Counted from the stretch's first letter, positions 34,083 to 43,220 are shown. The stretch is DNA of 63,072 nucleotides from Acidobacteriota bacterium (GCA_003223295.1 QHYM01000129.1:1-63072), one strand, 5' to 3'. Translations and numbers: made by a program. Notes: generated by a model from the sequence alone, not told the origin.

Positions 34083-35078
34083 ATGGTTCGATGGAGCAAG
34101 CTGGCGTTTGCAATTGCATTTCTGGCGAGCACGGCGCTCGCGGCGACAAAAGTAAAATTCGATGCAAGTTTGGCCGAAGCACGCAGGGCTTACGAAGCAA
34201 GCGACTACACGAGGGCCATCCAAGTCCTGCAGGAAGCTGCGGCTAAAGAGCCGCAAAACGGGGACATCCAGTTGCTACTGGCGAAAAGTTACCTGGAACT
34301 CCAGGAACTTGATGCGGCCATCCGCAGCGCGGAGAAGGCCGTGGCGATCGATCCGCAGAATTCCGTGTATCACGAGTGGCTGGGAAGAGCCTATGGCGAA
34401 AAGGCTGATAAGGTTGTCTGGCCCCCCACGAGGATCGCTCTGGCCAAGAAAACCGGGAAGGAATTTGAAAGTGCGGTCGTGTTGGATGGGAAGAATTTCT
34501 CGGCCCGCCAGGTGCTGATCGAATTTGATTGCAGCGCTCCGGGCATGGTGGGCGGAGGGGAAGATAAGGCGCAGCCGCACATCAAGGAATTGATGGAGTT
34601 GGACACCGCAGAAGGCCACTATGCCGCCGGGAATTGCCGCAGGCAAAAAAAAGAATTCGCCGCTGCGGATGAACAGTTCACCAAAGCCCTGGAGAGCAAG
34701 CCGAAATCGGCGGAGCTAATCTACGACATTGGCGACTATGCAGTGAAGCGCGAGCAGGCGGAGCGGTTGATTGCCGTGGCGGATGTTGGGGAGCGCGCGG
34801 CACCGACTGATCCCCGGGGCAGGTTTTACCGTGGCGTGGGGCTGGTTTTGCAAAAAGAGAAATTGGAAGAAGCCGAGCGCTTGTTGCAGGAGTATGCGAG
34901 GAGAGCTCCGAAAAGGAACGGATACCCGTCTCCAGCGGCGGCGCACGCTTGGCTGGGCCGTTTGTATGAAGGCAAAGGCGACACGGAGAATGCGAAGAAA
35001 GAATTCGAGAACGCACTCAGGTTGGATCCCAAGAATAAAATCGCGCAGGAAGAGTTGAAGAAACTCAAGAAGCGTTAA
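34083..35078 (+). CDS. Periplasmic TPR protein in the export cluster
   Basis: A 331-residue protein with a signal peptide (LAFAIAFLASTALAATK), followed by TPR repeats: ARRAYEASDYTRAIQVLQEA, LAKSYLELQELDAAIRSAEK, ADEQFTKALESKPKSAELIY, AHAWLGRLYEGKGDTENAKK. A central insertion (about 110-190) with DCSAPGMVGGGEDKA breaks the repeat pattern. TPRs mediate protein contacts; here it could assemble or gate the tripartite pump. It starts 10 bases after the adaptor gene and occupies the position where the MacB-type ATPase is expected. Confidence 0.83.
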   Translation: MVRWSKLAFAIAFLASTALAATKVKFDASLAEARRAYEASDYTRAIQVLQEAAAKEPQNGDIQLLLAKSYLELQELDAAIRSAEKAVAIDPQNSVYHEWLGRAYGEKADKVVWPPTRIALAKKTGKEFESAVVLDGKNFSARQVLIEFDCSAPGMVGGGEDKAQPHIKELMELDTAEGHYAAGNCRRQKKEFAAADEQFTKALESKPKSAELIYDIGDYAVKREQAERLIAVADVGERAAPTDPRGRFYRGVGLVLQKEKLEEAERLLQEYARRAPKRNGYPSPAAAHAWLGRLYEGKGDTENAKKEFENALRLDPKNKIAQEELKKLKKR

Positions 35079-35139
35079 GCATTTTCTCCGAGCTACTGCT
35101 CTGGCTAGCGCTCTAAAGTTCTTGCGGCAATAGAAGACG

Positions 35140-36342
35140 ATGCATATCCGAGAGACCGTAACGGTGGCCATCGACGCGCTGCGCTCGAATAAACTGCGCG
35201 CGGCGCTGACCTCTCTCGGAGTCATCATTGGAAGTGCCTCCATCGTTCTGGTTGTGACGGTGGCGCTGACCAGCAAGAAATATGTTCTTTCACAGATCGA
35301 GGCGGTGGGGTCAAACCTTTTGTGGGTGGAATTGGTCAGAAGCTCGGACAAGCCCCAGCCGCTGAGCTATGAGCTGACCATCGACGATATGAACACACTG
35401 AAGGCGGGAATTCCCAATGTGGCCGAAGCCGCGGGGATTCGTGAACTGCCGATGGCAGTAGTAGTTCCCGGGGGAACTTCACGAGCAGTGAACTTGATTG
35501 GCGTGACGGAAGGGTATCAAGCCATCCGGCGGCTCGTGATTTCGCGGGGACGGTATTTTGACTCCGTTGACATGCAGATGCGCAGCAAGTTTTGTCTGAT
35601 CACGGGACCGCTAGCGGAGCGCGTCTTCGGGACCGAGAATCCTGTCGGCAAAAACATTCGCATGGGGGAACTGACGTTCACAGTTATTGGGGTATTCCGG
35701 GAACGTGCTTCGACCTTTGGGCAATCGGAGGTTCACGACTATTCAGTGATTATCCCTTTTACGCTCATGAAATACTATACCGGGACCGACGTGCTGAGGA
35801 CGATGTACGTGCAAGCGGCGAGGCCGGAGAGCGTGGAGAGCGTACAGCGGCAAATGGCGCAATTGCTGCGCAGCCGCCATCCTGCCGAGGCGGAGTATGA
35901 CGTACAAACGCTGACGGCAATTTTGGATGTAGCGAGAAAGATTTCTCTGGGGCTGACGGTTGTGCTGGTGATTATCGCGGCGATTGCGCTGCTTGTCAGC
36001 GGAATCGGGATCATGAACATCATGCTGGTGACGGTGACGGAGCGGACGCGCGAAATCGGGATCCGCAAGGCGATTGGCGCGGCGCAGCGGGAGATCCTGT
36101 ATCAATTCCTGGTGGAATCCTTTTTGATCAGCGGCGGAGGAGCTGTGATTGGGATCTTGATTGGGCTCGCTATGCCCGTCGTGGCGCAGTACTTTTTGCC
36201 TGGGAATTTGCGGGTGCCGGTGTCACCTCTGAGCGTGGTGATCGCCTTTGTGGTGTCCTGCTCGACGGGCTTGTTCTTTGGGTATTTGCCGGCCAACCAG
36301 GCGGCGAGCCTGCAGCCCGTGGAGTCCCTGCGGTATGAGTAA
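35140..36342 (+). CDS. MacB/FtsX-like ABC transporter permease (no ATPase domain)
   Basis: A 400-residue permease: the MacB periplasmic core type, with a first helix (TSLGVIIGSASIVLVVTVAL), a large extracytoplasmic domain (about 50-270) and three C-terminal FtsX helices. These carry SGIGIMNIMLVTVTERTREIGIRKAIG, here cited as separate parts: GIGIMNIMLV and ERTREIGIRKAIGA. The protein ends LQPVESLRYE. True MacB has the ATPase fused at the N-terminus; here there is only the permease part. Such permeases need a separate ATPase subunit, and none is encoded in the cluster. Confidence 0.9.
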   Translation: MHIRETVTVAIDALRSNKLRAALTSLGVIIGSASIVLVVTVALTSKKYVLSQIEAVGSNLLWVELVRSSDKPQPLSYELTIDDMNTLKAGIPNVAEAAGIRELPMAVVVPGGTSRAVNLIGVTEGYQAIRRLVISRGRYFDSVDMQMRSKFCLITGPLAERVFGTENPVGKNIRMGELTFTVIGVFRERASTFGQSEVHDYSVIIPFTLMKYYTGTDVLRTMYVQAARPESVESVQRQMAQLLRSRHPAEAEYDVQTLTAILDVARKISLGLTVVLVIIAAIALLVSGIGIMNIMLVTVTERTREIGIRKAIGAAQREILYQFLVESFLISGGGAVIGILIGLAMPVVAQYFLPGNLRVPVSPLSVVIAFVVSCSTGLFFGYLPANQAASLQPVESLRYE

Positions 36343-36401
36343 TGAAAAGCATTACGAGTTAGGGGTCAGAGATTCTTGAGTTGCGGCCAAGGAGCTTGAA
36401 G

Positions 36402-37745
36402 ATGCAATTGCTTCGAACCGTTGTGAGCGTTGCGACCTTGACGACTTTGTGTGGTGGTGCGCGGGCGCAAGAGAGCCCCACGCCGAAACCAGCGGAGCCG
36501 AGCGCGCAAACCGGGGGCGCTGCGCCGGTCGCCGTAACGTTGAAGCGCGCGATCGAGCTGGCGCTGCAGAACAGCAAAGAAATTCAGGTGGCGAAGATAC
36601 AAGCAAACGTGGCGAATCATGCGGCACAAATCACGAAGGCGCAATTCATGCCTAATCTCTATGCCGGTTCCGGAGCAGGTTATACCAACGGCATACCGGA
36701 AACGCCGGGCGGGCGAGCGCCCTCGGTGTTTAACGTGACGTATACGGAACAGGTCTTCAACGAGCCGCTGCGCGGCCAGGCCAAAGAGATGCAAGAGCAG
36801 GCCAAGGCACAGAAGATCGCACTGGAGGAAGCGAAGAGCAGCGTCATTACCCGGACGGCGATGGCGTACCTCGAACTTGGAAAAGTGCGGCATTCGCTGG
36901 AGCTGTTGCGGGCAGAGCAGGAAAGCGCGGAGAAGATTCTCCAGGTAACCCAGGAGCGGCAAGGCGAAGGACTCGAATTGCCGGTGGAAGTGACGAAGGC
37001 GCAATTGACCAAGGCGCGGGTGGTGCAGCGCGTTCTGCAGTTGGAAGAGCGAGAAGATGAATTAGAAGTTTTTTTGGCGTACCAGTTGGGATTGCCGGAG
37101 GCGCAAGCCATCGAAGTCACGCCGGAAGATCTTCCTGGTGAGGCGGAGCAGGCGGGCGACAACCTGATCGCGGCGGCGCTGGCGAACAACACCGGATTGC
37201 GGCTGGCGGAGTCCGACGTGCGCGCCAAGGAATTCCGGCTGAAAGGGGAACGCCGCGGCTATTTCCCTACGCTCGAGCTGGTGAGCGTGTACAGTGTCCT
37301 GGCGAAATTCAATAATTATTCGCAATTCTTCAACAGCTTCCAACGGAACAATTTCAATGCTGGAATCGATATGCGCGTGCCGATCTTTAGCGCGCAAACG
37401 AGAGCGAACATCGGACTGGCTCAGGTGAATCTGGATGCGGCAAAAGCCAGCCTATCCAATAAGAGAAGTGAAGTGACTGCCGATGTAAGACAGAAGACGC
37501 GGCGCGTGCGCGAAACCGACGCGGCCAAAGAGGTGGCACGGCTGGAGTTGCAGCTTGCCCAGCAAAATGTAGCGGTGTTGCAGGCCCAGTTTGGCGAAGG
37601 AAAGTTGAACCTGCGGGACATGGAAAAGGCTCGATTGGAAGAAAACGACAAGTGGATGGCCTACCTGGATGCAAACTTTCAGAAGCAGCAGGCGCAGTTG
37701 GATCTACTCAAGACGGCTGGGCAACTGGATAAGGTTTGGCAGTAA
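36402..37745 (+). CDS. TolC family outer-membrane efflux protein
   Basis: A 447-residue outer-membrane factor with a signal peptide (VVSVATLTTLCGGARAQ). Two OEP domains form the alpha-helical/beta-barrel tunnel, with typical repeats AIELALQNSKEIQVAKIQAN and a second half with LRLAESDVRAKEFRLKGER and FNAGIDMRVPIFSAQTRANI. The start ATG at 36402 has AAGGAG seven bases upstream; a TTG seven codons earlier is not needed. It is the last component of the adaptor-TPR-permease-TolC cluster and would complete a tripartite export path across the envelope. Confidence 0.92.
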   Translation: MQLLRTVVSVATLTTLCGGARAQESPTPKPAEPSAQTGGAAPVAVTLKRAIELALQNSKEIQVAKIQANVANHAAQITKAQFMPNLYAGSGAGYTNGIPETPGGRAPSVFNVTYTEQVFNEPLRGQAKEMQEQAKAQKIALEEAKSSVITRTAMAYLELGKVRHSLELLRAEQESAEKILQVTQERQGEGLELPVEVTKAQLTKARVVQRVLQLEEREDELEVFLAYQLGLPEAQAIEVTPEDLPGEAEQAGDNLIAAALANNTGLRLAESDVRAKEFRLKGERRGYFPTLELVSVYSVLAKFNNYSQFFNSFQRNNFNAGIDMRVPIFSAQTRANIGLAQVNLDAAKASLSNKRSEVTADVRQKTRRVRETDAAKEVARLELQLAQQNVAVLQAQFGEGKLNLRDMEKARLEENDKWMAYLDANFQKQQAQLDLLKTAGQLDKVWQ

Positions 37746-37780
37746 GCAGGCGACGGGCGATCGGTGGCTGGTGACGGAGA

Positions 37781-39163
37781 ATGCTCGACCAGAAAGAGTT
37801 TGCCGCGCTTCTGGAAGCCGCGAAATTATTGGATTGTGGTTTTGCCAATTTACCGAAACTCGATGGGGAAACTCCTGGAATTGAGCGGCTTGGAGAAGTG
37901 CTGAATGCAACGGCGGAGCGGCTGAAGGACAATTATCCGTATTTTCATCCGCTCTATGCAGGACAAATGCTGAAGCCGCCACACCCCGTGGCGAGGCTGG
38001 CCTACGCGCTGGCCATGTGGATCAATCCCAACAACCATGCACTAGATGGCGGGCGTGCGACGTCGGCAATGGAAAAGGAAGCCGTCGCGGAAATTGCTGG
38101 CATGTTCGGGTGGACAAGTTTTCTGGGGCACCTGTGCGGCGGCGGAACGATGGCAAATCTCGAGGCGCTGTGGGTTGCCGGGCAACTCCATCCCGGGAAG
38201 AAAATTCTGGCAAGCGAACAGGCGCATTACACGCACCGAAGAATCAGCGGCGTACTGCAAGTGCCATTCGAATCGATGCCTGCGGACGCTCTTGGGCGCA
38301 TGGATATGAACGCGCTTGCAAAACGGCTGGAGCGCGGAGATGTGGGGACAGTGGTTGCGACGATGGGAACCACGGCCACGGGTTCCGTGGATCCGCTGCC
38401 GGAGATTCTCACGTTGCGCGCGAAGCACGAATTCCGAATTCATGCTGATGCTGCGTATGGCGGATATTTTGTTTTGGCGGAAAATCTTGCCGAAGAAGCG
38501 AAGAAAACATTTGCACGGATTGGAGAAGCGGATTCCATCGTGATTGATCCACACAAACATGGATTGCAGCCATATGGGTGTGGATGCGCTCTGTTTCGGG
38601 ATCTGGGCGTGGGTCGCCTTTACAAGCACGATTCGCCGTACACCTATTTCAGTTCGGCGGAATTGCATCTTGGGGAAATTAGCTTGGAATGCTCGAGGCC
38701 CGGTGCGGCGGCAGCGGCGCTTTGGGCCACGCAGAAGTTGCTGCCGCTTAAGAAGCGGGGAGAGTTTGCGCAAGGATTAGAGCGGGGCAGAAAAGCAGCT
38801 ATGGCGGTCTACGAAAAACTCAACCGGGATTCGCGGTTTGTGATGGCGTTTGTGCCAGAGCTGGATATCTTGGTCTTTGCCCCGCGCGGGAATAGCGTAA
38901 GCGAATCGTCTGCTCTGAGCCGCAAAGTCTTTGAAGCCGCGGCCAGGCGTGAGCTGCATCTCGCGGTGGCAGAATTGCCTATCCATTTCTGGGAGAAAAA
39001 CTTCGGGAAGATGAAACGCGACCGCGAGGCGATTACCTGTTTACGTTCTGTGCTGATGAAGCCGGAACACCTCGAGTGGGAGGGGCGCATCTGGGAGTTG
39101 CTGTCGGAATCCACTGAGGAAGTTCTCTCCGGCCGAGATTCAAGCGGAAAAATGGAAAATTAA
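37781..39163 (+). CDS. Group II PLP-dependent decarboxylase
   Basis: A 460-residue pyridoxal-phosphate decarboxylase of the glutamate/aromatic-L-amino-acid group (PF00282-type). The PLP Lys is K259 in VIDPHKHGLQPYGCG. The PLP-binding Asp is in FRIHADAAYGGYF, and the glycine region is FLGHLCGGGTMAN. These enzymes decarboxylate amino acids such as tyrosine, tryptophan, glutamate or aspartate to amines; the substrate cannot be fixed from sequence alone. The ATG is preceded by GGAGA. It lies 35 bases after the TolC-like gene on the same strand, so it may be co-transcribed with the exporter. Confidence 0.88.
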   Translation: MLDQKEFAALLEAAKLLDCGFANLPKLDGETPGIERLGEVLNATAERLKDNYPYFHPLYAGQMLKPPHPVARLAYALAMWINPNNHALDGGRATSAMEKEAVAEIAGMFGWTSFLGHLCGGGTMANLEALWVAGQLHPGKKILASEQAHYTHRRISGVLQVPFESMPADALGRMDMNALAKRLERGDVGTVVATMGTTATGSVDPLPEILTLRAKHEFRIHADAAYGGYFVLAENLAEEAKKTFARIGEADSIVIDPHKHGLQPYGCGCALFRDLGVGRLYKHDSPYTYFSSAELHLGEISLECSRPGAAAAALWATQKLLPLKKRGEFAQGLERGRKAAMAVYEKLNRDSRFVMAFVPELDILVFAPRGNSVSESSALSRKVFEAAARRELHLAVAELPIHFWEKNFGKMKRDREAITCLRSVLMKPEHLEWEGRIWELLSESTEEVLSGRDSSGKMEN

Positions 39164-39443
39164 GGAGTGAAAATGGACTTATCCCAGGGTAGACCGTGAA
39201 CGATGCTCCTTTGGGCTTTGATTCAAGTCTGTAACTCCCACTTAATGCAGGATCGGCTGGGTTCACAGCCCGATAACACCCGTTCGCAGAAAGGTTTGAG
39301 GCGATGCAACAAAGTCGGGTACACTGTAATCTAAGCATGGGCTCGAGGTTGTGTGTCATCGAAGCCCAGGTGGGCCGTTGCCTTGATGCCAGCCCAGAAG
39401 AACTGCACATACAAACTGTCTTTGGGAACACTGAGGGTGATGA

Positions 39444-40949
39444 ATGCCGGAAGTGATGAGAACTCTGTTATTGAACCCGCCGAGTTTCGAGAACTTTGAC
39501 GGTGGGGCCAGCTCGCGGTGGCCCGCGACGCGCGAGATTGAATCTTATTGGTATCCCGTTTGGCTGACCTACCCGGCCGGAATGATTCCGGGAAGCCGGT
39601 TGCTGGATGCCTCACCGCACAAAGTGAACTGGCGGCAGACCGTAGAAATCTGCAAAGACTACGAGTTCCTGGTTCTCTTCACCTCAACTGTGGGGCTACA
39701 AAGCGACATCAAGCTCATTCGCAAGATCAAAGAAGCCAATCCAGGGATGAAGATTGCCTTTGTCGGCCCGACCGGGCACATCAAACCGGATGAGACACTG
39801 AACGCCGGCGAAGACATCGACTTCGTCACGCGCGGAGAATTCGACCATTCGGTGACGGAGTACGCGCACGGAAAGCCGTTGAGCGAGATTCAAGGCGTGA
39901 GCTATCGCAAGGACGGCAGGATTGTTCACAACCCGGAGCGGCCGCAATTGCACACGGAAGAGCTGGACGCTCTGCCGTTTGCATCGGACATCTACAAGCG
40001 GGACCTGGAAATTGAGCGGTACAACGTGCCGTTCCTATTGCATCCTTTCATTTCGTTTTACACCACCCGAGGATGTCCGGCCCTTTGCACGTTTTGCATG
40101 TGGCCGCAGACAATTTCCGGGCACGCCTGGCGGACGCGCTCGACAGACAACGTGGCGCGGGAAGTGAAGCAGGCGCTTGAGTACTTCCCGCGGATGAAGG
40201 AAATTTTTTTCGACGATGACACCTTCAATATCCGCAAGGACCGCGTGCTGGAGTTGTGCACAAAGTTCAAGCCGCTGAAGTTTCAATGGTCGTCGACCGC
40301 GCGCGTGCACAGCGACGAGGAAACGGTCAGAGGAATGGCCGAAGCCGGAGCGCGGCTGTTCATCGTCGGATTCGAATCCGGCGACGCGCAAATCCTGAAG
40401 AACATCAAGAAGGGTGCGACGCTGGAGATGGCGCGCAACTTCCGCAAGCATTGCCGCAAGTATGGAGTCAAAGTGCACGGCGACTTCATCATCGGCCTGC
40501 CGGGCGAGACGAAAGAAACCATCCAGAAAACGATTGACTTTGCCAAGGAGCTGGACTGCGAAACGATTCAGGTTTCCCTGGCGCATGCGATGCCCGGCAC
40601 GGAACTTTACGACACCATGGCGGCGCAGGGTTTCTTGAAGGTCGAAGCCCTGGCGGATTCCGGTGGCCACCAGCTCCCGCACATCGAGTATCCGCATCTC
40701 TCGAAGGCCGAGATGATGGCGGGAGTGAACCGTTTCTATGATGAATACTATTTCCGGCCGAGAGTGGTTTGGCGCATCGTGAAAGACGCGCTTTGGGACA
40801 GCCACGAGAGGAAACGGCTGTACGCCGAAGCTACGGAGTTCTTGAAGCTGCGCGCAGAGCGCCTGAAATGGGTGCGCAAGGGCGGCGAGGAATACAATAA
40901 GCCCATGGTTTCGGTCCCCGGACCAAGTTCGGCCTCCGGAAACGATTAG
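39444..40949 (+). CDS. hpnJ: Hopanoid biosynthesis B12-binding radical SAM protein HpnJ
   Basis: A 501-residue radical SAM enzyme. HpnJ acts in bacteriohopanepolyol side-chain synthesis, where it is implicated in forming the cyclitol ether from bacteriohopanetetrol glucosamine. The N-terminal B12-binding-like domain has LLLNPPSFENFDGGASSR, characteristic of HpnJ. The cluster motif is CPALCTFC (C211, C215, C218) in FYTTRGCPALCTFCMWPQT, followed by DDDTFNIRKDR and GFESGDAQILKNIKKG. The downstream gene order (two EamA proteins, then hpnI) supports the assignment. An ATG four codons in is an alternative start. Confidence 0.92.
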   Translation: MPEVMRTLLLNPPSFENFDGGASSRWPATREIESYWYPVWLTYPAGMIPGSRLLDASPHKVNWRQTVEICKDYEFLVLFTSTVGLQSDIKLIRKIKEANPGMKIAFVGPTGHIKPDETLNAGEDIDFVTRGEFDHSVTEYAHGKPLSEIQGVSYRKDGRIVHNPERPQLHTEELDALPFASDIYKRDLEIERYNVPFLLHPFISFYTTRGCPALCTFCMWPQTISGHAWRTRSTDNVAREVKQALEYFPRMKEIFFDDDTFNIRKDRVLELCTKFKPLKFQWSSTARVHSDEETVRGMAEAGARLFIVGFESGDAQILKNIKKGATLEMARNFRKHCRKYGVKVHGDFIIGLPGETKETIQKTIDFAKELDCETIQVSLAHAMPGTELYDTMAAQGFLKVEALADSGGHQLPHIEYPHLSKAEMMAGVNRFYDEYYFRPRVVWRIVKDALWDSHERKRLYAEATEFLKLRAERLKWVRKGGEEYNKPMVSVPGPSSASGND

Positions 40950-40959
40950 CTCTCCCAAA

Positions 40960-41388
40960 ATGCCAAGCGAGAAAAGGCTGCGATTCAAGACGCTGGTCAT
41001 GGTCTTGGCCATGGTAGTGTGCGCGAACGCAGGAGACTTGTTGCTGAAGCGCGGGATGGCGCAGATCGGCGCCGTGGAGCTGACGGCGCACGGAATCTCG
41101 CAAGCTTTCCGGCAAACGATGACGAGCGGGACTATTTGGGTGGCCATTTTTTTCCTTATTGGATTTATGGTGAGCTACATGACCGTGCTGAGCTGGGCGG
41201 ACTACAGTTACGTCATGCCCACTGGAGCGTTTGGATACACCGTACTAACTCTCCTCGCGGTCGTTTTTCTGCACGAGTCTGTTTCGCCGCGACGCTGGGT
41301 TGGCGTCGTACTCATCTGTGTTGGAGTTCTGCTGGTGGGCCAGACGAAGCCGCGAACAACCGAAGTGCCCAGCGAGGCGGTGGCCTGA
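40960..41388 (+). CDS. EamA/DMT-type small membrane transporter, half-size
   Basis: A 142-residue protein with four predicted helices (MVLAMVVCANAGDLLLKRGM, IWVAIFFLIGFMVSYMTVL, a short helix around YVMPTGAFGYTVLTLLAVVF and WVGVVLICVGVLLVG). It has the EamA/SMR-like pattern, including ALT-VL, PTGAFGY and the final GV-IC-GV-LLVG helix. It is half the size of a normal EamA exporter and overlaps the next, similar gene by one base (TGATG), so the two may form a heterodimer. Between hpnJ and hpnI it could flip or move hopanoid lipids or sugar intermediates across the membrane. Confidence 0.83.
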   Translation: MPSEKRLRFKTLVMVLAMVVCANAGDLLLKRGMAQIGAVELTAHGISQAFRQTMTSGTIWVAIFFLIGFMVSYMTVLSWADYSYVMPTGAFGYTVLTLLAVVFLHESVSPRRWVGVVLICVGVLLVGQTKPRTTEVPSEAVA

Positions 41389-41756
41389 TGCGGGTTATTG
41401 TGGGGCTCGCGATTCTGATCCTGGGAAGCACGGGGGGCGAAATCGCCATTACCCACGGAATGAAGTCCGCCGGGGAGCCAGCGCGGCTGCGACCTCGAGA
41501 AGTATTGCAGTTTTTGGGGCGTGCCGTGCGTAACGGCTGGTTTTGGACCGGCGTTCCGCTGATGGCACTGTCGTTCTATGCGCTGCTCCTTTTGCTTTCC
41601 TGGGAGCCGATCAGCCTGGTGATTCCAGCATCCGCGCTCAGCTATGTCGCGGGAACGTTTGGCGCAAAGTTCATTCTGGGCGAAGACGTAAACACCGTGC
41701 GGTGGGCAGGAGTTATCCTCGTTTGCGTGGGTGTTGCACTCGTAGCGGCGGGTTAA
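41388..41756 (+). CDS. EamA/DMT-type small membrane transporter, second half-size subunit
   Basis: A 122-residue four-helix protein, starting MRVIVGLAILILGSTGGEIA. It resembles its upstream neighbour in length and in the ending VRWAGVILVCVGVALVAAG, but is not a close copy. The middle motif PISLVIPASALSYVAGTF matches the EamA PTGAFGYTVLTLL region of the first protein. The start ATG overlaps the upstream stop, giving translational coupling and fitting a two-subunit transporter. The longer frame from 41019 is a shadow of the first gene. Confidence 0.83.
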   Translation: MRVIVGLAILILGSTGGEIAITHGMKSAGEPARLRPREVLQFLGRAVRNGWFWTGVPLMALSFYALLLLLSWEPISLVIPASALSYVAGTFGAKFILGEDVNTVRWAGVILVCVGVALVAAG

Positions 41757-41798
41757 GCGGAAATCCTGAGAACTCTCCATGATGGCGGTCCGGCTTTC

Positions 41799-42974
41799 AT
41801 GATCTGGCACTACGCTCTTTGGCGTGAAGTCGTACTGCTTGCGGCCGCGGCTCCGTTCGTTTATTACCTTCTGGCGATTTTTGCGGCATTGCGCTTCTTC
41901 GGACGGAAGCAGGGACCGACCCTTGCGGAGTACAACCCTCCGGCGAGCTTGCTCAAGCCCGTGCGGGGCGTGGACTTTGGCTCTTACGAGAACTTCACGA
42001 GTTTCTGCAGGCTGGACTATCCGGAGTACGAAATTCTGTTTGCTGTGAATGATGAGAGTGATCCCGCCGTGCCGCTAATCCACCAAATCATGGGCGAATT
42101 TCCTCAGCGGCGAATTCGCTTGTTCACCAGCGCGGACGACCTGGGCGCGAATCGCAAGGTGAATAAGCTGGCGATGCTGACCCAGGAGGCGCGGCACGAC
42201 GTGCTCGTACTGACGGACGGAGATGTTCGCGTCGGGCGCAACTATCTCCGCGAGATCATCGCGCCGTTACGCGAGAAAAGAATTGGAGCAGTGACTTCGT
42301 TCTATCGCGCGGTTGCTCAAGACAACTTTGGCGCCAAGCTCGAAGCCGTGGGCGCTGCCAGCGATTTTTTTGCCGGAGTGCTGATGGCCCGATGGAAGGA
42401 AGGAATCCGCTTCACTTTGGGGGGCTCCGTCGCCACGAGGAAAGAATGGGTGCAGAAAATGGGAGGTTTCAAATCCATCGCTGATGTGCTGGCGGATGAT
42501 TATGAACTCGGCATGGGGATCAGCAAGGCGGGTGGAGAAATCGTTCTCTCGCAAGACCCTGTTTCGACCATGTATCCGGCGCAGACTCTTCGGAGCTTTT
42601 GGGAGCATCAATTACGCTGGGCCCGCACCGTGCGGTCGTGCAGGCCATTTTCGTATTTGGGACTGCTCTTTACGCAAGGGCTGCCATGGACTTTGCTTGC
42701 GGCTGCGTGCGCACCAACGACATGGATCGGTGGCGCATATTTCGCAGCCTATGTGGTCCTGCGATTGGCGATGGCCTGGACGGTAGGCGTGTGGGGCGTG
42801 GGTGACGAAGTTCTGAAGCGGAATCTGTGGCTCGTGCCGGCTCGCGATGCGATTTACTTGGTGGTTTGGTTGGCAAGTTTTGGTTCAAACCGCATCCGCT
42901 GGGGCTCCGTGGAATACGCCATCCGAAAAGGACGCATGATACCGATGGCCAGGCGCGAACAAACAGCAAGCTGA
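41799..42974 (+). CDS. hpnI: Hopanoid biosynthesis glycosyltransferase HpnI
   Basis: A 391-residue membrane GT2/GT21-type glycosyltransferase related to ceramide glucosyltransferases. HpnI adds N-acetylglucosamine to bacteriohopanetetrol. It has an N-terminal helix (EVVLLAAAAPFVYYLLAIFA), SLLKPVRGVDFGSYENF, the D-motif FAVNDESDPAV, LVLTDGDVRVG, ADDYELGMGIS and EHQLRWARTVR ((H/Q)xxRW motif), then C-terminal helices. It closes the hpnJ-EamA-EamA-hpnI cluster, 42 bases downstream of the second EamA gene. hpnK (deacetylase) and the squalene-hopene cyclase gene are not in the window. Confidence 0.92.
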   Translation: MIWHYALWREVVLLAAAAPFVYYLLAIFAALRFFGRKQGPTLAEYNPPASLLKPVRGVDFGSYENFTSFCRLDYPEYEILFAVNDESDPAVPLIHQIMGEFPQRRIRLFTSADDLGANRKVNKLAMLTQEARHDVLVLTDGDVRVGRNYLREIIAPLREKRIGAVTSFYRAVAQDNFGAKLEAVGAASDFFAGVLMARWKEGIRFTLGGSVATRKEWVQKMGGFKSIADVLADDYELGMGISKAGGEIVLSQDPVSTMYPAQTLRSFWEHQLRWARTVRSCRPFSYLGLLFTQGLPWTLLAAACAPTTWIGGAYFAAYVVLRLAMAWTVGVWGVGDEVLKRNLWLVPARDAIYLVVWLASFGSNRIRWGSVEYAIRKGRMIPMARREQTAS

Positions 42975-43087
42975 CTGGATCCGTCGGGCCCATGAGGAGC
43001 TCGCTTGTCGAGCACCTGCGTTCGCATGGCTAACTCCCACTGCTTGTCCTGCTAAGCCAAGACCGTGCGATACCCCGCCACTCTTGA

Positions 43088-43117
43088 TTGACAAGTAGAA
43101 AGCAGTAATGCTATACC
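43088..43117 (+). promoter_or_regulatory. Candidate sigma-70 promoter of araA
   Basis: TTGACA (43088-43093) is followed after 18 bases by TATACC (43112-43117). The predicted start of transcription lies about 43124, next to the first operator at 43127, a classic repressor position. Confidence 0.55.
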
Positions 43118-43126
43118 AGCGCCAAA

Positions 43127-43140
43127 TGAAAGCGTTTGCA
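43127..43140. promoter_or_regulatory. LacI-type operator O1 of araA
   Basis: TGAAAGCGTTTGCA, a near-palindrome matching the TGCAAGCGNTTGCA consensus with one mismatch. It lies immediately downstream of the -10 element, so a bound repressor would block transcription. Confidence 0.65.
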
Positions 43141-43206
43141 GAAATGGCTTGCATGCGCGACTCCTTACTTCGGTGGCATAGCTGCGCGGAGGTATTCGTC
43201 AGGAAG

Positions 43207-43220
43207 TGCAAGCGATTGCA
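43207..43220. promoter_or_regulatory. LacI-type operator O2 of araA
   Basis: TGCAAGCGATTGCA, a match to the consensus, 80 bases downstream of O1 and 74 bases before the araA start. Paired operators at this spacing would allow looping. Confidence 0.65.

Noticed and set aside
32627-34132. 501-residue minus-strand frame
   Set aside because: Antisense to the adaptor gene; no domain and unnatural composition.
39164-39443. Search for a tRNA or small RNA upstream of hpnJ
   Set aside because: No cloverleaf or terminator hairpin could be drawn.
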